This document shows, piece by piece, positions 18,936 through 28,141 of a stretch of 38,220 bases of DNA. Position numbers and translations under genes: made by a program. The notes beneath the pieces are model-generated. The model saw only the letters and a list, made by a program, of their open reading frames with translations. It did no database searches and was not told the origin of the DNA. Positions within the stretch are counted from its first letter, which is position 1. The number at the start of each line of letters is the position of its first letter. Source of the DNA: Candidatus Polarisedimenticolaceae bacterium. GTDB taxonomy: Bacteria > Pseudomonadota > Gammaproteobacteria > Chromatiales > Chromatiaceae. The DNA is taken from NCBI GenBank assembly GCA_021648685.1, contig JAKISI010000035.1, positions 1-38,220 on the forward strand, written 5' to 3'.

Positions 18936-19310
18936 TTACTCGTCACTTTTACTCTGTTTGAGCATATCTGCCAGGCTGGCAAAGGGGTTGGATGTAGTGA
19001 CCTTCTGCTCGGTTTTTACCGAACCACCATAACCCCGCAGATGGTTCACATAGCGCTGGTGCTCGTTATCATGGCAATAGAGGCAGAGGTTCTCCCAGTT
19101 GCTGCCGTCAGGCGGGTTGTTGTCGTGATTGTGATCTTTATGATGCACTGTCAGTTCATGGAGGTTCGCCCGGGTAAACTCTCGAGCACAGCGGCCGCAT
19201 ATCCAGGGATGAAGACGCAGGGACTGCTCCCGGTAGCTCAGGGAACGCTCCTCCGCTGCACGCCGGGCATCGATGACGATTTGATCCAGCTTTGATCTGT
19301 CCTTTGACAT
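18936..19310 (-). CDS. yajD: HNH nuclease family protein YajD
   Basis: 124 residues. The core closely follows E. coli YajD: HPWICGRCAREFTRANLHELTVHHKDHNHDNNPPDGSNWENLCLYCHDNEH (about residues 34-84). It has the HNH residues (HH...N...H) and the paired CxxC motifs (CGRC and CLYC) that hold a structural zinc. The ending NPFASLADMLKQ is also shared with YajD. It is probably a small endonuclease, but no cellular role is established. It starts 18 bases after the elbB stop, so it is the last gene of the recB-recD-elbB unit. Its 3' end abuts the CTAG-bounded repeat cluster. Confidence 0.9.
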   Translation of the reverse strand: MSKDRSKLDQIVIDARRAAEERSLSYREQSLRLHPWICGRCAREFTRANLHELTVHHKDHNHDNNPPDGSNWENLCLYCHDNEHQRYVNHLRGYGGSVKTEQKVTTSNPFASLADMLKQSKSDE

Positions 19311-19328
19311 ACTCCGCCCACTTTCAGT

Positions 19329-19985
19329 CTACGTTAGTTTCAATAGCTCCCGAACCGCATTATCCGCACCCTCTGCAATCTGGCTGATCGAAGCATCCAG
19401 CATATAGCAAGGTGAGGTAACCAGTTTCCTCTGCTCATCAATAACCACCTCGGCATGCGTGGTCTGCTGATGAATACTGCCCATTGCTTCGATGGCACCG
19501 ATGGTATCGGCATCGTTGCCGATCGTCACCCTGGCACCCGTCAGAATCTTTGCCAGCACTGCCGGAGAGATACAGAGCGCACCGATGGGCTTATTCGCCT
19601 CTGCCATTGCGGTGACGGCACTGGAAAGCTCTGGATTGACTGAGCATTCCGCACCATCAAAGGCGAGGGTCGAGAGATTTTTGGCCGCCCCAAAACCACC
19701 TGGGAGAAGCAGTGCATCAAATGCGCTCGCATCAAATTCACTCAGTGGCTTGATATTCCCCCGCGCAATGCGTGCCGCCTCTATCAGCACATTCCTTGAT
19801 TCAGGCATCTCATCGCCAGTGATGTGGTTGATAACATGGTGCTGCGCTATATCCGGCGCAAAGCATTGATAATCTGCACCCTGGCGATCCAAGGCCAGCA
19901 ATGCCAGGACGGATTCATGGATTTCAGCACCGTCGTAGACGCCACACCCCGATAAGATAACTGCTACATTTTTATTTGCCATCAT
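19329..19985 (-). CDS. elbB: isoprenoid biosynthesis glyoxalase ElbB (DJ-1/PfpI family)
   Basis: About 218 residues. DJ-1/PfpI superfamily with the ElbB-type N-terminus VAVILSGCGVYDGAEIHE, the DALLLPGGFGAAKNLS segment and the nucleophile cysteine in PIGALCISPAVLAKIL. E. coli ElbB is reported to have glyoxalase activity and to affect isoprenoid output. Two adjacent ATG codons (19985 and 19982) are possible starts. GGAG lies 3 or 6 bases upstream, and the first overlaps the recD stop as ATGA. A longer in-frame extension to 20012 lies inside recD and is unlikely. Its coupling to recD suggests co-translation rather than related function. Confidence 0.92.
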   Translation of the reverse strand: MMANKNVAVILSGCGVYDGAEIHESVLALLALDRQGADYQCFAPDIAQHHVINHITGDEMPESRNVLIEAARIARGNIKPLSEFDASAFDALLLPGGFGAAKNLSTLAFDGAECSVNPELSSAVTAMAEANKPIGALCISPAVLAKILTGARVTIGNDADTIGAIEAMGSIHQQTTHAEVVIDEQRKLVTSPCYMLDASISQIAEGADNAVRELLKLT

Positions 19986-21817
19986 GCGCTCCTCAATGAG
20001 TGACTGCCCCACAGCAGATCCTGCAGGCCCGTCGTTCTGGATAGTCTTCGCTGCACTGCGGACAATAATATGCCATCCTCTGCATAAATCTCAAACCGGC
20101 TTTTAGCCCGTGTAACCCCGGTATAGAGTAGCTCACGGCTGAGTAGTCGGCTCTCCTCTTCCGGCAGCACCAGCAATACCCGCTCAAATTCCGAGCCCTG
20201 GCTTTTGTGCACAGTCATGGCATACACCGTCTCATGCTGCGGCAGCGAGGCAGGCAGCAGTCTGCGGACAACACCATCACTGCCTTGAAAACAGGCGCGC
20301 AGACGCCCCTCACACTCCGGATCGAACAGCAGCAGACCCACATCACCATTATAGAGGCGCAGGCCATGATCATTGCAGGTTACCATGATAGGACGCCCGG
20401 CATAGTAATCACTGCCAGTATCTATCAAATTGCGCGCCCCTAGTGTCTGCTCAATCTTTTGATTCAGCAGGGTGACACCATTTGGTCCACCTCGAATAGC
20501 ACAGAGCACTCGAAAGCGGTTGAAAGTGGCAAAGATGCTGTCGATGTCCGCTCCTGCTTTTACACACTTGAGATAGCTTTTGTAGCTCTCAGCGGCCTCT
20601 TCTGCAATGGTGTCACGGGATGTATACCGATGGATTTCAGGCATGCCCTTATCATTTAACAGGGCAAGCACCGCTTTGCCATCGCCCTGATTGACCGCTT
20701 TCGCCAGCCTACCGATACCACTCTTATCTGAAAAACGATAGCTTCGGTGCAGCAGTAGAATAGAGTCTGCAATGGCTGGGGACGAATCGCTCCGGGATGG
20801 CAGATTCTCCCCCAGTAACCCTGTTAGCTTGTCATGAAAAGCAGCTGAAAAGAGCTGCTGTTCTCCACAGATGTCTGCCAGAACGGCACCCGCCTCAACC
20901 GATGAGAGCTGATCCTTGTCACCCAGCATGATAAGACGCGCCTTCTCAGGCAGCGCCCAGATCAGCTTGGCCATCAGGGCGATATCCACCATTGAGGCCT
21001 CATCCAGTATCAGCACATCAATGGGCAGCGGGTGCTGTTGATTGTGCCGAAAGTAGACAGAATCCATACGTGCACCCAGCAGACGGTGCAGGGTTGTGGC
21101 CTCTTCCGGTATGGCATCGCGAATAGACTCATCGACAGGCAACCCCTGTTTTGCCTGATGAATCGCCTCCTGCATGCGTGCAGCCGCCTTACCTGTTGGT
21201 GCAGCCAGTGCTATCTTTAAATCCAGTCCTTTGGGTTGCTGACGCAGCAGTGCAAGAATACGAATCACCGTGCTGGTTTTGCCGGTTCCCGGGCCACCGG
21301 AGATAACACTGAATTGGTTTAATACCGCCGCTGCCCCCGCCACTTTTTGCCAATCCGGCTTTGCAGATGAAGCCGGGAAGAGTTTATGCAGGTCTTTTTG
21401 CAGTTGAACTTCATCAACCGCTGGGGCAGCTGCACCTGCACGTCTATTCAGCACCTGTGCAATATCCTGTTCATATTTCCAGTACCGATAGAGATAGAGC
21501 CTGCCGGCCTGATCCAGGATCAATGGGCGGTAGTCTCCGGGAAGGCCCACGACAGATACCCCCTGTAGTGCGGTTGTCCAGCTTTTAAAATCGGGCAATG
21601 CAACCGATCCAGCCGCATCACCAAGGTAGATCTTTCTGCCCGCCTCACGAGCCAGATCAAGGCAGGCATGGCCATTGGCCGTAGCGTGACTTGCCAATGC
21701 AGCAGCCCATGCCAGCTCGTCTGATTCATTGCCAGCCAGGCGACAGATCAGCTGTGCAAAACTCACATCCAATTGAGTCAGTTGAGCCTGTTTTTTTAGT
21801 GCCTGTAGCTGTTTCAT
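19982..21817 (-). CDS. recD: exodeoxyribonuclease V subunit alpha (RecD)
   Basis: 611 residues. The 5'-to-3' helicase subunit of the RecBCD double-strand-break repair nuclease. An N-terminal domain (about 1-130) is followed by Walker A SGGPGTGKTSTV near 173-184. Then come motif II ILDEASMVD, motif III LIMLGDKDQLSSVEAGAVLADI and the C-terminal UvrD-like motif YAMTVHKSQGSEFERVLLVLP followed by ELLYTGVTRAKSRFEI. Length is normal for the family. ATG overlaps the recB stop by 4 bases (ATGA at 21814-21817). The usual order recC-recB-recD is broken because recC is not upstream of recB here. Confidence 0.96.
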   Translation of the reverse strand: MKQLQALKKQAQLTQLDVSFAQLICRLAGNESDELAWAAALASHATANGHACLDLAREAGRKIYLGDAAGSVALPDFKSWTTALQGVSVVGLPGDYRPLILDQAGRLYLYRYWKYEQDIAQVLNRRAGAAAPAVDEVQLQKDLHKLFPASSAKPDWQKVAGAAAVLNQFSVISGGPGTGKTSTVIRILALLRQQPKGLDLKIALAAPTGKAAARMQEAIHQAKQGLPVDESIRDAIPEEATTLHRLLGARMDSVYFRHNQQHPLPIDVLILDEASMVDIALMAKLIWALPEKARLIMLGDKDQLSSVEAGAVLADICGEQQLFSAAFHDKLTGLLGENLPSRSDSSPAIADSILLLHRSYRFSDKSGIGRLAKAVNQGDGKAVLALLNDKGMPEIHRYTSRDTIAEEAAESYKSYLKCVKAGADIDSIFATFNRFRVLCAIRGGPNGVTLLNQKIEQTLGARNLIDTGSDYYAGRPIMVTCNDHGLRLYNGDVGLLLFDPECEGRLRACFQGSDGVVRRLLPASLPQHETVYAMTVHKSQGSEFERVLLVLPEEESRLLSRELLYTGVTRAKSRFEIYAEDGILLSAVQRRLSRTTGLQDLLWGSHSLRSA

Positions 21818-24800
21818 GGTGCAATCAGATAGTGATCCATCGCTTCAATCAACTGCTTCGATGGCCGGTCCCAATAGACACCATACTCTGACCCTGTAGC
21901 TGGCTGCATACCCCGTACAAAAAGATAGAAGACACCGCCAAAGTGCTGATCATAATTATAGTCAGGAAGACGCAGATCCAGGTAGCGATGCAGCGCCAGG
22001 GTGTAAAAAAGATATTGCAGATAGTAGGCTTGCTGAGCCATCACGCGTGCCAGGGATTCACTGGAGTAGCCACTGGGCTCATCACCCAGCCAGTTGGATT
22101 TATAGTCCGCCAGATAGAAGCGACCATCAACCTCAAAAACCAGGTCAATAAACCCTTTCATAAAACCACGGACATCTGCAAAATTGATACGCTTAATGGC
22201 GTGGTGCATCTCTTCCGTTGCTGCAAAATCATGCTTCAACAGAAGGTTGCGCAGACCCTCTGCGTTGATGGGTGACAGAGGAAAATGAAACTCCAGCTCA
22301 ACCAGCCGTTGGCTTGCACTGACTGTATTAAGAGTCACTGTTGTTGTTTTATCCAGTGGTGTGGCTAAAACAGACTCAACCATATCTGCAACAACTGCTG
22401 CCCAATCAGCTTCAAACCCATTTAGCAGCAGTGCCTCTTCGACCAGCTTTTCAAGTTTTTTTCGTTCATAGCGGGTGAAGTCAAGCTGTTCAAAGATGGC
22501 ATGAATACAGCGACCGGCACGCGCCCCTCTAGGGAAGCCAAAGATACTCTCTTTAGCGGGTCGATCTATTGCCATTGGTTGCTGCATATCATAATCGGGC
22601 TGATCCGTTGCATGCCCGAAGGTCAATGCACTGAAGCTGGTCACACGCAAACGCGTATCAAATCGCCGGGTAAAGGGTTTGACTGAACCCCTCTCACCCT
22701 GTTGCCTGCGGAAGGCAATAGCCGCCCCCTCATCTTCAGGAATGGGGCCAGACCAAATACCACCCGCTGCCGTTTCCACCAGCTCATCGAGTGCAATCTG
22801 ACCACTGCTGTCGGGGGCCAGCAGCCAGCCCAGCGCCGATTTTTCTGCACCCGCAATCGTGCCCCAGGTGATATAGCAGCGATGCTTGGCTCGGGTCAGT
22901 GCGACATAGAGCAGGCGCAAATTTTCTGCCCGCTCTTCCTGAATGGCAAAGGCTCGATCAGCATCCATACGCACCGAGCCAAGCTCCAGCACAGGCTTGT
23001 CATCCATCCGCTCATCATGAAAACAGTAGGGGGCTCCCTGCTTCTCTGCATAGATATTCTCTGCCCATAAAAAAGGGCAAAAGACGATGGGGTATTCCAG
23101 GCCTTTGCTTTTGTGGATGGTGATGATCTGTACCAGCTCTTCATCACTTTCAAGACGCAGCTCCTGCTCTTCGCTGGTCGGGTCACTGCTCTGGGATTGC
23201 GCTGAAAACCACTTGATCAGACCCTCCATTCCCGGCCTGGCTGCACGCTCATATTGATGCAGCAGCTCACCCAGATGTTGCAGGTTGGTAAAGTCGCGCT
23301 CACCACCCACTCTGCCCAACAGCCGCTTTGCCACCTCTTCATGCGACAGGAGTTGACGAAACATTTGGATAAAGCCCTTTTCCAGCCAGCACTGATGGTA
23401 GCTGCGAAACCGTTCCAGCTGTAGCTCAAGTGCCTGCTCATCCGTTTTCAGGTGTTCAATATCATTGCCATCCAGCCCCAGCATATTGGTTGCCAGAGCA
23501 GCCATGATACGTGCCTGCCTTGCTGGTTCTGCAATAGCGCTCAATACGCGCAGCAGTTGCGTGGCCTCATCGCTATGAAAGATATTCTCACGCGACTGCT
23601 GAACACTGTAGACACCTCGTTCACGCAGCTGCCGGGCCATTGCCCTGCCCTGCCGGTGTGAACGCACCAATACCGCAATATCACCACCATTCAGCTTTCG
23701 ATTGCCAATCTGAATCTGGCTCTCCTGCCCCTGTTGCAGCAACTGGGCAATCTCTGCTGCTGTGGCATCTGTGGCCAAACGCTCGGCCTCCTGCCTGGGC
23801 ATCACCTTCTCTTCATCAGGCATCAACCAGATCCTGAACGGTGCCTCGATATCCCCGTCATCCCGAAGTTCATCCCGCTGCCTGGTTGCTGCATCAACTT
23901 TATAAAACGGAATCCAGTCATACAGAAAGCTGGCATCCGATTGCATAAACAGCGCATTAACTGCATCAATCAGTTTGGGGTCGGAGCGCCAGTTGGTTTT
24001 CAGCGTGTAACGATTCCTGGCATCCTCACACGCCCTGTGATAGGCAAAGATGTCAGCACCGCGAAAGCTGTAGATGGCCTGCTTTGGGTCGCCTACCAGA
24101 AAGAGTGGCAGCTCACTACCGTGGGTAATCATTGAGAATATCTGGTATTGAATCGGGTCAGTATCCTGAAACTCATCAATCAGTACAGCAGAATATTGCC
24201 GCTGTACAGCCTCAATCAACGCTGCTCCATGCTCACCCGATAGCGCCTTATGCAGATCCAGCAGCAGGTCATCAAAGGATTGGATGCGAGCCCTGGCCTT
24301 GCGTGCCGACAGCTCTCGGTTGCAGTAATCCAACAGGTTCTTTTTTAGTGCCACCAGTGCCTGGGTATAACGGGATTCTACACCGTTCCATGCCTCGGCC
24401 AGCACCTCACAGGCATCAAAGAAGCTGTGTCCAGGAGGGGGCTTATCTTTTTTGACCGAGGCTACCAGTTCGCGGGTTGTGAATTTGGTGAATTTATCAA
24501 AAGGAACGCCAGGGGGCCGGTCGAGATAGCTATTCATCTGCTGGAACCACTTGCCCAGCCAGTCCTTGCGGTATTTGGTTCTATATAGCCCGGCATCCGT
24601 TAGCAGCAGATCCTGAATATCAGCCCTGGCACTGCTCCAGATACCGCGCACCTGTTCAAAGGCCTGAAGAAACGTAGCCTCTTGCAGCGCCAGGTCAGCG
24701 GGGAACGCTCTGCCGCGCACATCCAGGTAGGGTCTGCCTATGCCTTTTTGGACACTTGAGCGCAGGCCCTCAGGGGTTATTTTTTTTGCCAGTAAAAAGT

Positions 24801-25305
24801 CCGTTAGACCTGGTGAGAGATCCTGCACCTGGCAGCGCCAGAAGTCGGCGGTAATCTCCTGTAACAGCTCACTCTGCTCAGAGACCAGCTCGGTCTCAAA
24901 CGGCATGCCGCTCTCAAAGGCATGCTCTGATAAAACTCGCTGATAAAAACCATGTATAGTAAATATTGCCGCCTGATCAAAGCCCAGGATAGCCAGCCGC
25001 AGACGGCGCTGTGACTGCGCATGGTTTTCGCTTTGATCCAGCAACCCCTGGTAAAACGGGTCGCTGCTTTCACCCTGCTCAAAGGCCTGCAACCCCTCCA
25101 CCAGACGGTGGCGAATACGCTCCCGCAACTCGGCTGTTGCAGCATTAGTGAAGGTTACCACCAGCAGCTTATCTACCTTGCAGTTCATCTCCAGCAACAG
25201 TCGGAGATAGAGCCCGGTAATGGTGAAGGTCTTGCCTGTGCCGGCACTGGCTTCAATCAGGTTAAGATCACGCAGCCCGGCAGCTAGAAGATTCAGTTCC
25301 TTCAT
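21814..25305 (-). CDS. recB: exodeoxyribonuclease V subunit beta (RecB)
   Basis: 1163 residues. The 3'-to-5' helicase and nuclease subunit of RecBCD. Walker A ASAGTGKTF is near residue 19; DEFQDTDPIQYQIF is the DExx box. Later helicase motifs include LVGDPKQAIYSFRGADIFAY, IQIITIHKSKGLEYPIVF and LRLLYVALTRAKHRCYI. A C-terminal nuclease domain (about 960-1163) has GRCIHAIFEQLDF, GFIDLVF and LADYKSNWLG (near 1065-1074), the metal-binding residues of the RecB nuclease. The lpdA terminator lies 115 bases upstream, so recB has its own transcription start. No recC is encoded upstream or elsewhere in the window. Confidence 0.96.
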   Translation of the reverse strand: MKELNLLAAGLRDLNLIEASAGTGKTFTITGLYLRLLLEMNCKVDKLLVVTFTNAATAELRERIRHRLVEGLQAFEQGESSDPFYQGLLDQSENHAQSQRRLRLAILGFDQAAIFTIHGFYQRVLSEHAFESGMPFETELVSEQSELLQEITADFWRCQVQDLSPGLTDFLLAKKITPEGLRSSVQKGIGRPYLDVRGRAFPADLALQEATFLQAFEQVRGIWSSARADIQDLLLTDAGLYRTKYRKDWLGKWFQQMNSYLDRPPGVPFDKFTKFTTRELVASVKKDKPPPGHSFFDACEVLAEAWNGVESRYTQALVALKKNLLDYCNRELSARKARARIQSFDDLLLDLHKALSGEHGAALIEAVQRQYSAVLIDEFQDTDPIQYQIFSMITHGSELPLFLVGDPKQAIYSFRGADIFAYHRACEDARNRYTLKTNWRSDPKLIDAVNALFMQSDASFLYDWIPFYKVDAATRQRDELRDDGDIEAPFRIWLMPDEEKVMPRQEAERLATDATAAEIAQLLQQGQESQIQIGNRKLNGGDIAVLVRSHRQGRAMARQLRERGVYSVQQSRENIFHSDEATQLLRVLSAIAEPARQARIMAALATNMLGLDGNDIEHLKTDEQALELQLERFRSYHQCWLEKGFIQMFRQLLSHEEVAKRLLGRVGGERDFTNLQHLGELLHQYERAARPGMEGLIKWFSAQSQSSDPTSEEQELRLESDEELVQIITIHKSKGLEYPIVFCPFLWAENIYAEKQGAPYCFHDERMDDKPVLELGSVRMDADRAFAIQEERAENLRLLYVALTRAKHRCYITWGTIAGAEKSALGWLLAPDSSGQIALDELVETAAGGIWSGPIPEDEGAAIAFRRQQGERGSVKPFTRRFDTRLRVTSFSALTFGHATDQPDYDMQQPMAIDRPAKESIFGFPRGARAGRCIHAIFEQLDFTRYERKKLEKLVEEALLLNGFEADWAAVVADMVESVLATPLDKTTTVTLNTVSASQRLVELEFHFPLSPINAEGLRNLLLKHDFAATEEMHHAIKRINFADVRGFMKGFIDLVFEVDGRFYLADYKSNWLGDEPSGYSSESLARVMAQQAYYLQYLFYTLALHRYLDLRLPDYNYDQHFGGVFYLFVRGMQPATGSEYGVYWDRPSKQLIEAMDHYLIAP

Positions 25306-25419
25306 TTTTCAGATGCAGCGAATAGTCACCCAGAGTGGTGCCACGGCAGGAGATTTTTAATACCCCCCTAAAAAGAGCTGTTGAAACCGTGGCGGGGGTA
25401 ATAACTTATCACAATTGGC

Positions 25420-25442
25420 AAGAAAAGCCCCTGAACGGGGCT
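25420..25442 (-). terminator. intrinsic terminator of the sucA-sucB-lpdA operon
   Basis: Read on the minus strand, AGCCCC-GTTCA-GGGGCT is followed by TTTTCTT. The six-pair GC-rich stem lies 9 bases after the lpdA stop at 25451. Its position between lpdA and recB fits a transcription stop separating the two units. Confidence 0.8.
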
Positions 25443-25450
25443 GTTGTGTC

Positions 25451-26860
25451 TCAAATATGGATGGCCCGGCCATCTACGTCCATGGCGGCCTCTTTGAGTG
25501 CCTCACCCATACTGGGGTGAGCGTGGCAGGTGCGGGCAATATCTTCAGCCGAGGCGCCAACCTCTATGGCAATAACCGCTTCAGCGATCAGGTCACCGGC
25601 ATTGGGTCCAACGATATGTACACCCAGTATCCGGTCATTTTTCGCATCCGCCAGTATCTTTACAAACCCTTCGGTCTCTCCATTGCAGCGCGCCCGGGCA
25701 TTGGCACTAAAAGGAAACTTGCCTACATGGTAAGCAACACCATCCTGCTTCAGGCCATCTTCGGTACGGCCGACACTGGCCACTTCAGGTGAGGTGTAGA
25801 CGATTCCAGGAATGGCCGCATAGTTCACATGGCCCGGTTTGCCTGCCAGATGTTCAGCCAGCGCCATACCCTCCTCTTCCGCTTTGTGCGCAAGCATGGC
25901 GCCGCCAATCACATCCCCCACCGCATAGACACCATTGACATTGGTTTTAAAATGCTCATCCACATCAATAAAGCCACGCTCATCCAGTGCGACACCGATC
26001 TGTTGCAGCCCCAGCCCAGATGTGTAGGGCCGACGACCAACTGCCACCAGCACAATATCTGCCTGCAGGGTTTCAACGGCACCTGTTTCAACGGACTCCA
26101 AAGTAAGCCGGACGCCATCTGCATCGGCAACCGCAGCGGTAACCTTGGTGGATAGTTTCAGCTTCATCTTCTGCTTTTTCATGCTGCGTTGCATCTGTTT
26201 GCGAACATCCTGATCCATGCCCGGCAGCAGAGTATCCAGAAACTCGACCACGGTAACCTCCGCACCCAGGCGTCGCCATACAGAGCCCAGCTCTAGTCCA
26301 ATCACACCACCACCTATGACAACCAGACTGGCTGGCACTCTATCCAGGCTGAGCGCACCTGTGCTTGAGACGATGCGCTGCTCATCAATCTCAAGCCCCG
26401 GCAGTGTAGCGACATCAGAACCTGTGGCAATCAGCACATTGGAGCTGGTGAGCAGCTGCTCCTCACCCTCCAGCAGGGTAACCTTCACCTGATCCGGGGC
26501 GGTCAGTTCGCCCGTTCCTTTAAAATAGGTAACGCCGTTTTTGTTGAAGAGAAACTCGATCCCTTTGGTTAGATCCATCACCACCTTCTCTTTGCGTGCC
26601 ATCATGGCCGCTATATCCATACCCAGTGAGCCGGTCTGGATGCCATGCTTAGCAAACTCCTCTGTGGCATATTCATAGTGGTGGGAGGATTGCAGCAGCG
26701 CCTTGGAGGGGATACAGCCTACATTCAGGCAGGTGCCACCCGGTACGCCGCGCTTATCTACGCAGGCAACCCGCAGCCCCAGTTGGGCGGCTCGAATGGC
26801 GGCTACATACCCCCCCGGCCCACCGCCGATTACAATCAGGTCAAATCTGTTTTCACTCAT
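25451..26860 (-). CDS. lpdA: dihydrolipoyl dehydrogenase (E3)
   Basis: About 469 residues. A flavoprotein that reoxidises dihydrolipoyl groups of the 2-oxoglutarate dehydrogenase complex with NAD+. FAD motif GGGPGGYVAAIRAAQLG opens the protein. The redox disulfide is in GGTCLNVGCIPSK, the NAD motif is IGGGVIGLELGSVW, and the C-terminal His-Glu active site is in CHAHPSMGEALKEAAMD. ATG at 26860 is preferred, since the family starts just before the FAD motif. The frame is open 16 codons further up (26908), into the 3' end of sucB, but that extension is unlike the family. It is the third gene of sucA-sucB-lpdA and ends at a terminator. Confidence 0.96.
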   Translation of the reverse strand: MSENRFDLIVIGGGPGGYVAAIRAAQLGLRVACVDKRGVPGGTCLNVGCIPSKALLQSSHHYEYATEEFAKHGIQTGSLGMDIAAMMARKEKVVMDLTKGIEFLFNKNGVTYFKGTGELTAPDQVKVTLLEGEEQLLTSSNVLIATGSDVATLPGLEIDEQRIVSSTGALSLDRVPASLVVIGGGVIGLELGSVWRRLGAEVTVVEFLDTLLPGMDQDVRKQMQRSMKKQKMKLKLSTKVTAAVADADGVRLTLESVETGAVETLQADIVLVAVGRRPYTSGLGLQQIGVALDERGFIDVDEHFKTNVNGVYAVGDVIGGAMLAHKAEEEGMALAEHLAGKPGHVNYAAIPGIVYTSPEVASVGRTEDGLKQDGVAYHVGKFPFSANARARCNGETEGFVKILADAKNDRILGVHIVGPNAGDLIAEAVIAIEVGASAEDIARTCHAHPSMGEALKEAAMDVDGRAIHI

Positions 26861-26904
26861 TTTATTATTCTCTAAGTTTGGATGGCCCGCAGGCAGAGTG
26901 CCCT

Positions 26905-28122
26905 TCACACCTCCAGCAGCATGCGTTGCGGATCTTCAATACACTCTTTTATTCGCACCAGAAACCCCACCGCTTCACGCCCATCGACGATGCGGTGATC
27001 ATAGGAAAGTGCCAGATACATCATCTGGCGCGCCTGGATGCTGCCGTCTGACATCACCATCGCCCGCTGGGTAATGTTGTGCATGCCGAGGATACCAGAC
27101 TGCGGGCTGTTGAGGATGGGGGTCGACATCATGGAGCCATAGATGCCGCCGTTGGTGATGGTAAAGGTGCCGCCCTGTAACTCATCCAGAGTAAGCTGCC
27201 CCGTTTTGGCTCTATCCGCCAACTCACGGATCTTGCTCTCTATCTGCGCAAAATTAAGGTTCTCTACCCCACGTATGACAGGCACCACCAACCCCTGGCC
27301 AGAACCTACCGCCACACCGATGTCATAGTGATTTTTATAGACAATTTCATCGCCATCAATCTGCGCATTGATGGCCGGAAATTCCCGCAGGGCAATCACG
27401 CAGGCCTTGGCAAAGAGTGACATAAAGCCGATACGCACCCCATATTTTTTCTCAAACAGCTCTTTATAGCAGCTGCGCATCTCCATGCAGCTGGTCATAT
27501 CCACTTCATTAAAGGTGGTCAACATGGCAGCCGTATTCTGGGCCTCTTTCAGACGCTCAGCCATGCGTTTGCGCAAGCGGGTCATGCGCACACGCTCTTC
27601 CTGAGGCTGTGTGGCAGCAGGAGCCTCGGCTGCAGGCGGTGCCGGAGCAGCCTCTGCTGCGCGCACCGGCGTTGGCTCGGCCTTGGCCGCTTCAAGATAG
27701 GCCAGTACATCACCTTTGGTCAGACGCCCATCTCTGCCAGCTGTTGGAATGGCGGTCGAATCCAGCTTGTGCTCTTCAATCAGCCGGCGCACAGCGGGCA
27801 TCAACACCTCATCCTCTGGCACTGCCGCCGGGGAGACTTTCGGCTCAGCGGCGGCTGAAGAGGCACTCTCTGCTGCTACTGAATCCGCTTCTGCAATCAG
27901 GCCAAGCACCGCGCCAATCTCGACATCCTCCCCCTCATCCACCTGTATGCTCTTGAGCAGGCCTGCAGCCGGGGCATTGACCTCAATGGTCACTTTATCT
28001 GTCTCCAGCTCCAGCAACGGCTCATCCAGCGCAACCGCTTCACCGACAGATTTCAGCCATTTCAGCACCGTCGCTTCCGTTATTGATTCACCAATGGTAG
28101 GAACCGTAATCTCTATATCCAT
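26905..28122 (-). CDS. sucB: dihydrolipoyllysine succinyltransferase (E2 of 2-oxoglutarate dehydrogenase)
   Basis: 405 residues with the standard E2 layout. One lipoyl domain at about 1-77 carries the lipoylated lysine (Lys43) in [11 protein letters not shown]. An Ala/Glu-rich linker leads to the peripheral-subunit-binding domain at about 105-146 ([32 protein letters not shown]). A second Pro/Ala linker precedes the catalytic acyltransferase core from about 175, with the active-site histidine in [12 protein letters not shown] near the C-terminus. It transfers succinyl groups to CoA and forms the core of the complex. It lies 19 bases after sucA and 44 bases before lpdA, in the same operon. Confidence 0.96.
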   Translation of the reverse strand: MDIEITVPTIGESITEATVLKWLKSVGEAVALDEPLLELETDKVTIEVNAPAAGLLKSIQVDEGEDVEIGAVLGLIAEADSVAAESASSAAAEPKVSPAAVPEDEVLMPAVRRLIEEHKLDSTAIPTAGRDGRLTKGDVLAYLEAAKAEPTPVRAAEAAPAPPAAEAPAATQPQEERVRMTRLRKRMAERLKEAQNTAAMLTTFNEVDMTSCMEMRSCYKELFEKKYGVRIGFMSLFAKACVIALREFPAINAQIDGDEIVYKNHYDIGVAVGSGQGLVVPVIRGVENLNFAQIESKIRELADRAKTGQLTLDELQGGTFTITNGGIYGSMMSTPILNSPQSGILGMHNITQRAMVMSDGSIQARQMMYLALSYDHRIVDGREAVGFLVRIKECIEDPQRMLLEV

Positions 28123-28141
28123 AATGTCCTCAATCAGTTTT

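Noticed and set aside
18906-19295. 129-codon plus-strand frame opposite yajD
   Set aside because: YajD on the other strand is clear, with all HNH and zinc residues.
26861-26908. LPAGHP-containing extension upstream of LpdA, resembling the motif in the 122-residue protein
   Set aside because: LpdA begins at 26860. The extension overlaps the sucB end, so the shared motif is coincidence.
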